From: Macrostomum hystrix
Lineage: Eukaryota; Platyhelminthes; Macrostomidae
Length of the DNA stretch: 64,000 nt
NCBI GenBank assembly: GCA_950097015.1
Contig: CATNEN010000038.1
Span: 4,943,001-5,007,000, forward strand
Reading direction: 5' to 3'
Position numbers and translations under genes: made by a program. Below, piece by piece: positions 63,490 to 64,000 of this stretch. The notes under the pieces are model-generated. The model was not told where the DNA came from and did no database searches. It was given only the letters and a program-made list of their open reading frames with translations. Within the stretch, counting starts at the first letter, position 1. Every line of letters starts with the position of its first letter.

Positions 63490-63840
63490 TACTTGCCACA
63501 ATATGACTCCCTCAAATCCTGGATAGTGACTGCAATGACCCCTTTAAATCCTGGATTGGGACTGCTATGACTCCCTCAAATCCTGGAATGGGACTGCTAT
63601 GACCCCTAAATCCTGGATAGTGACTGCTATGACTCCCTCAAATCCTGGATTGGGACTGCTATGACCGCTAAATCCTGGATAGTGACTGCTATGACTCCCT
63701 CAAATCCTGGATTGGGACTGCTATGACCCCTAAATCCTGGATAGTGACTGCTATGACTCCCTCAAATCCGGGATAGTGACTGCTATGACCCCCTCAAATC
63801 CTGGATAGTGACTACTATGACCCCCTCAAATCCTGGATCT
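63490..63840. repeat. About 32-bp minisatellite, about 10 copies
   Basis: Units contain CTCAAATCCTGGATAGTGAC and TGCTATGACTCC, with ATTGGGAC alternating with ATAGTGAC. It starts within about 20 bp of the SINE-1 head. Confidence 0.9.
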
Positions 63841-64000
63841 GGGCTCTATCGAAGGTGCCCTCTTATATGGCCGCCACTCCTCTCTCTAGTGTGTCAGCCC
63901 TGACCCCCACTCGATCTCACTAGCCTATGAGCTGAATTATGAGCACAATAGGACAACTGCTCACCTTATTGCATCTGTGGCACACTGGTAGTTTTGGTAC
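63841..64000. other. Right edge of the window
   Basis: Nothing recognised. A further exon of the Ig-domain gene would be expected beyond this edge. Confidence 0.3.

Overview
This is a stretch of an invertebrate animal nuclear genome. The genes have GT-AG introns, the standard code, GC-rich exons in AT-richer surroundings, and animal families (alpha-arrestins, an IAP-like RING protein, an Ig-domain protein). Retroelements and DNA transposons (LINE, tRNA-derived SINEs, Crypton, P/THAP, IS630/Tc1) are common. A repeat-rich lophotrochozoan such as a flatworm is a reasonable guess, but the sequence alone does not fix the species. About 30% of the window (roughly 19-20 kb) is minisatellite: nearly 30 unrelated arrays with units of 10-35 bp.

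Layout. 1.8-5.9 kb (+): alpha-arrestin gene A, six exons, with a different minisatellite in each of introns 2-5. 6.4-7.3 kb: relic of another arrestin gene and a SINE. 9.6-15.5 kb (+): alpha-arrestin gene B, six exons, a minisatellite in introns 2-5, and a C-terminal PPxY motif. 16.5-20.1 kb (-): seven-exon gene for a secreted protein of a family I do not recognise. 20.9-30.3 kb: mobile-element block with three Crypton-type tyrosine-recombinase elements, a truncated LINE, MITEs and palindromic sites. 31.4-33.7 kb: IS630/Tc1-type transposase divergent from a two-exon IAP-like RING gene. 35.1-38.2 kb (-): alpha-arrestin gene C, with the exon structure of A and B but no minisatellites. 39.0-40.4 kb: deleted P/THAP element inside a SINE. 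42.5-42.9 kb (-): small single-exon type I membrane protein gene. 43.6-50.7 kb: large minisatellites. 51.5-57.5 kb (+): first two coding exons of an Ig-like membrane or secreted protein gene that probably runs off the right edge, with introns full of minisatellites and SINEs.

The three arrestin genes share intron phases (1,1,0,0,1) and a 180-nt exon 4, so they are ancient paralogues. B and C keep PPxY tails that in this family recruit HECT-type ubiquitin ligases; gene A has lost its tail. The other genes show no evident joint pathway.

The strongest candidate for something undescribed is the Crypton cluster at 21-30 kb. One copy with an intact recombinase ORF has inverted ends (unusual for Cryptons). 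Beside it lies a 301-bp derivative with the same two ends, and a recurrent roughly 31-bp motif sits in inverted pairs at the ends of both.
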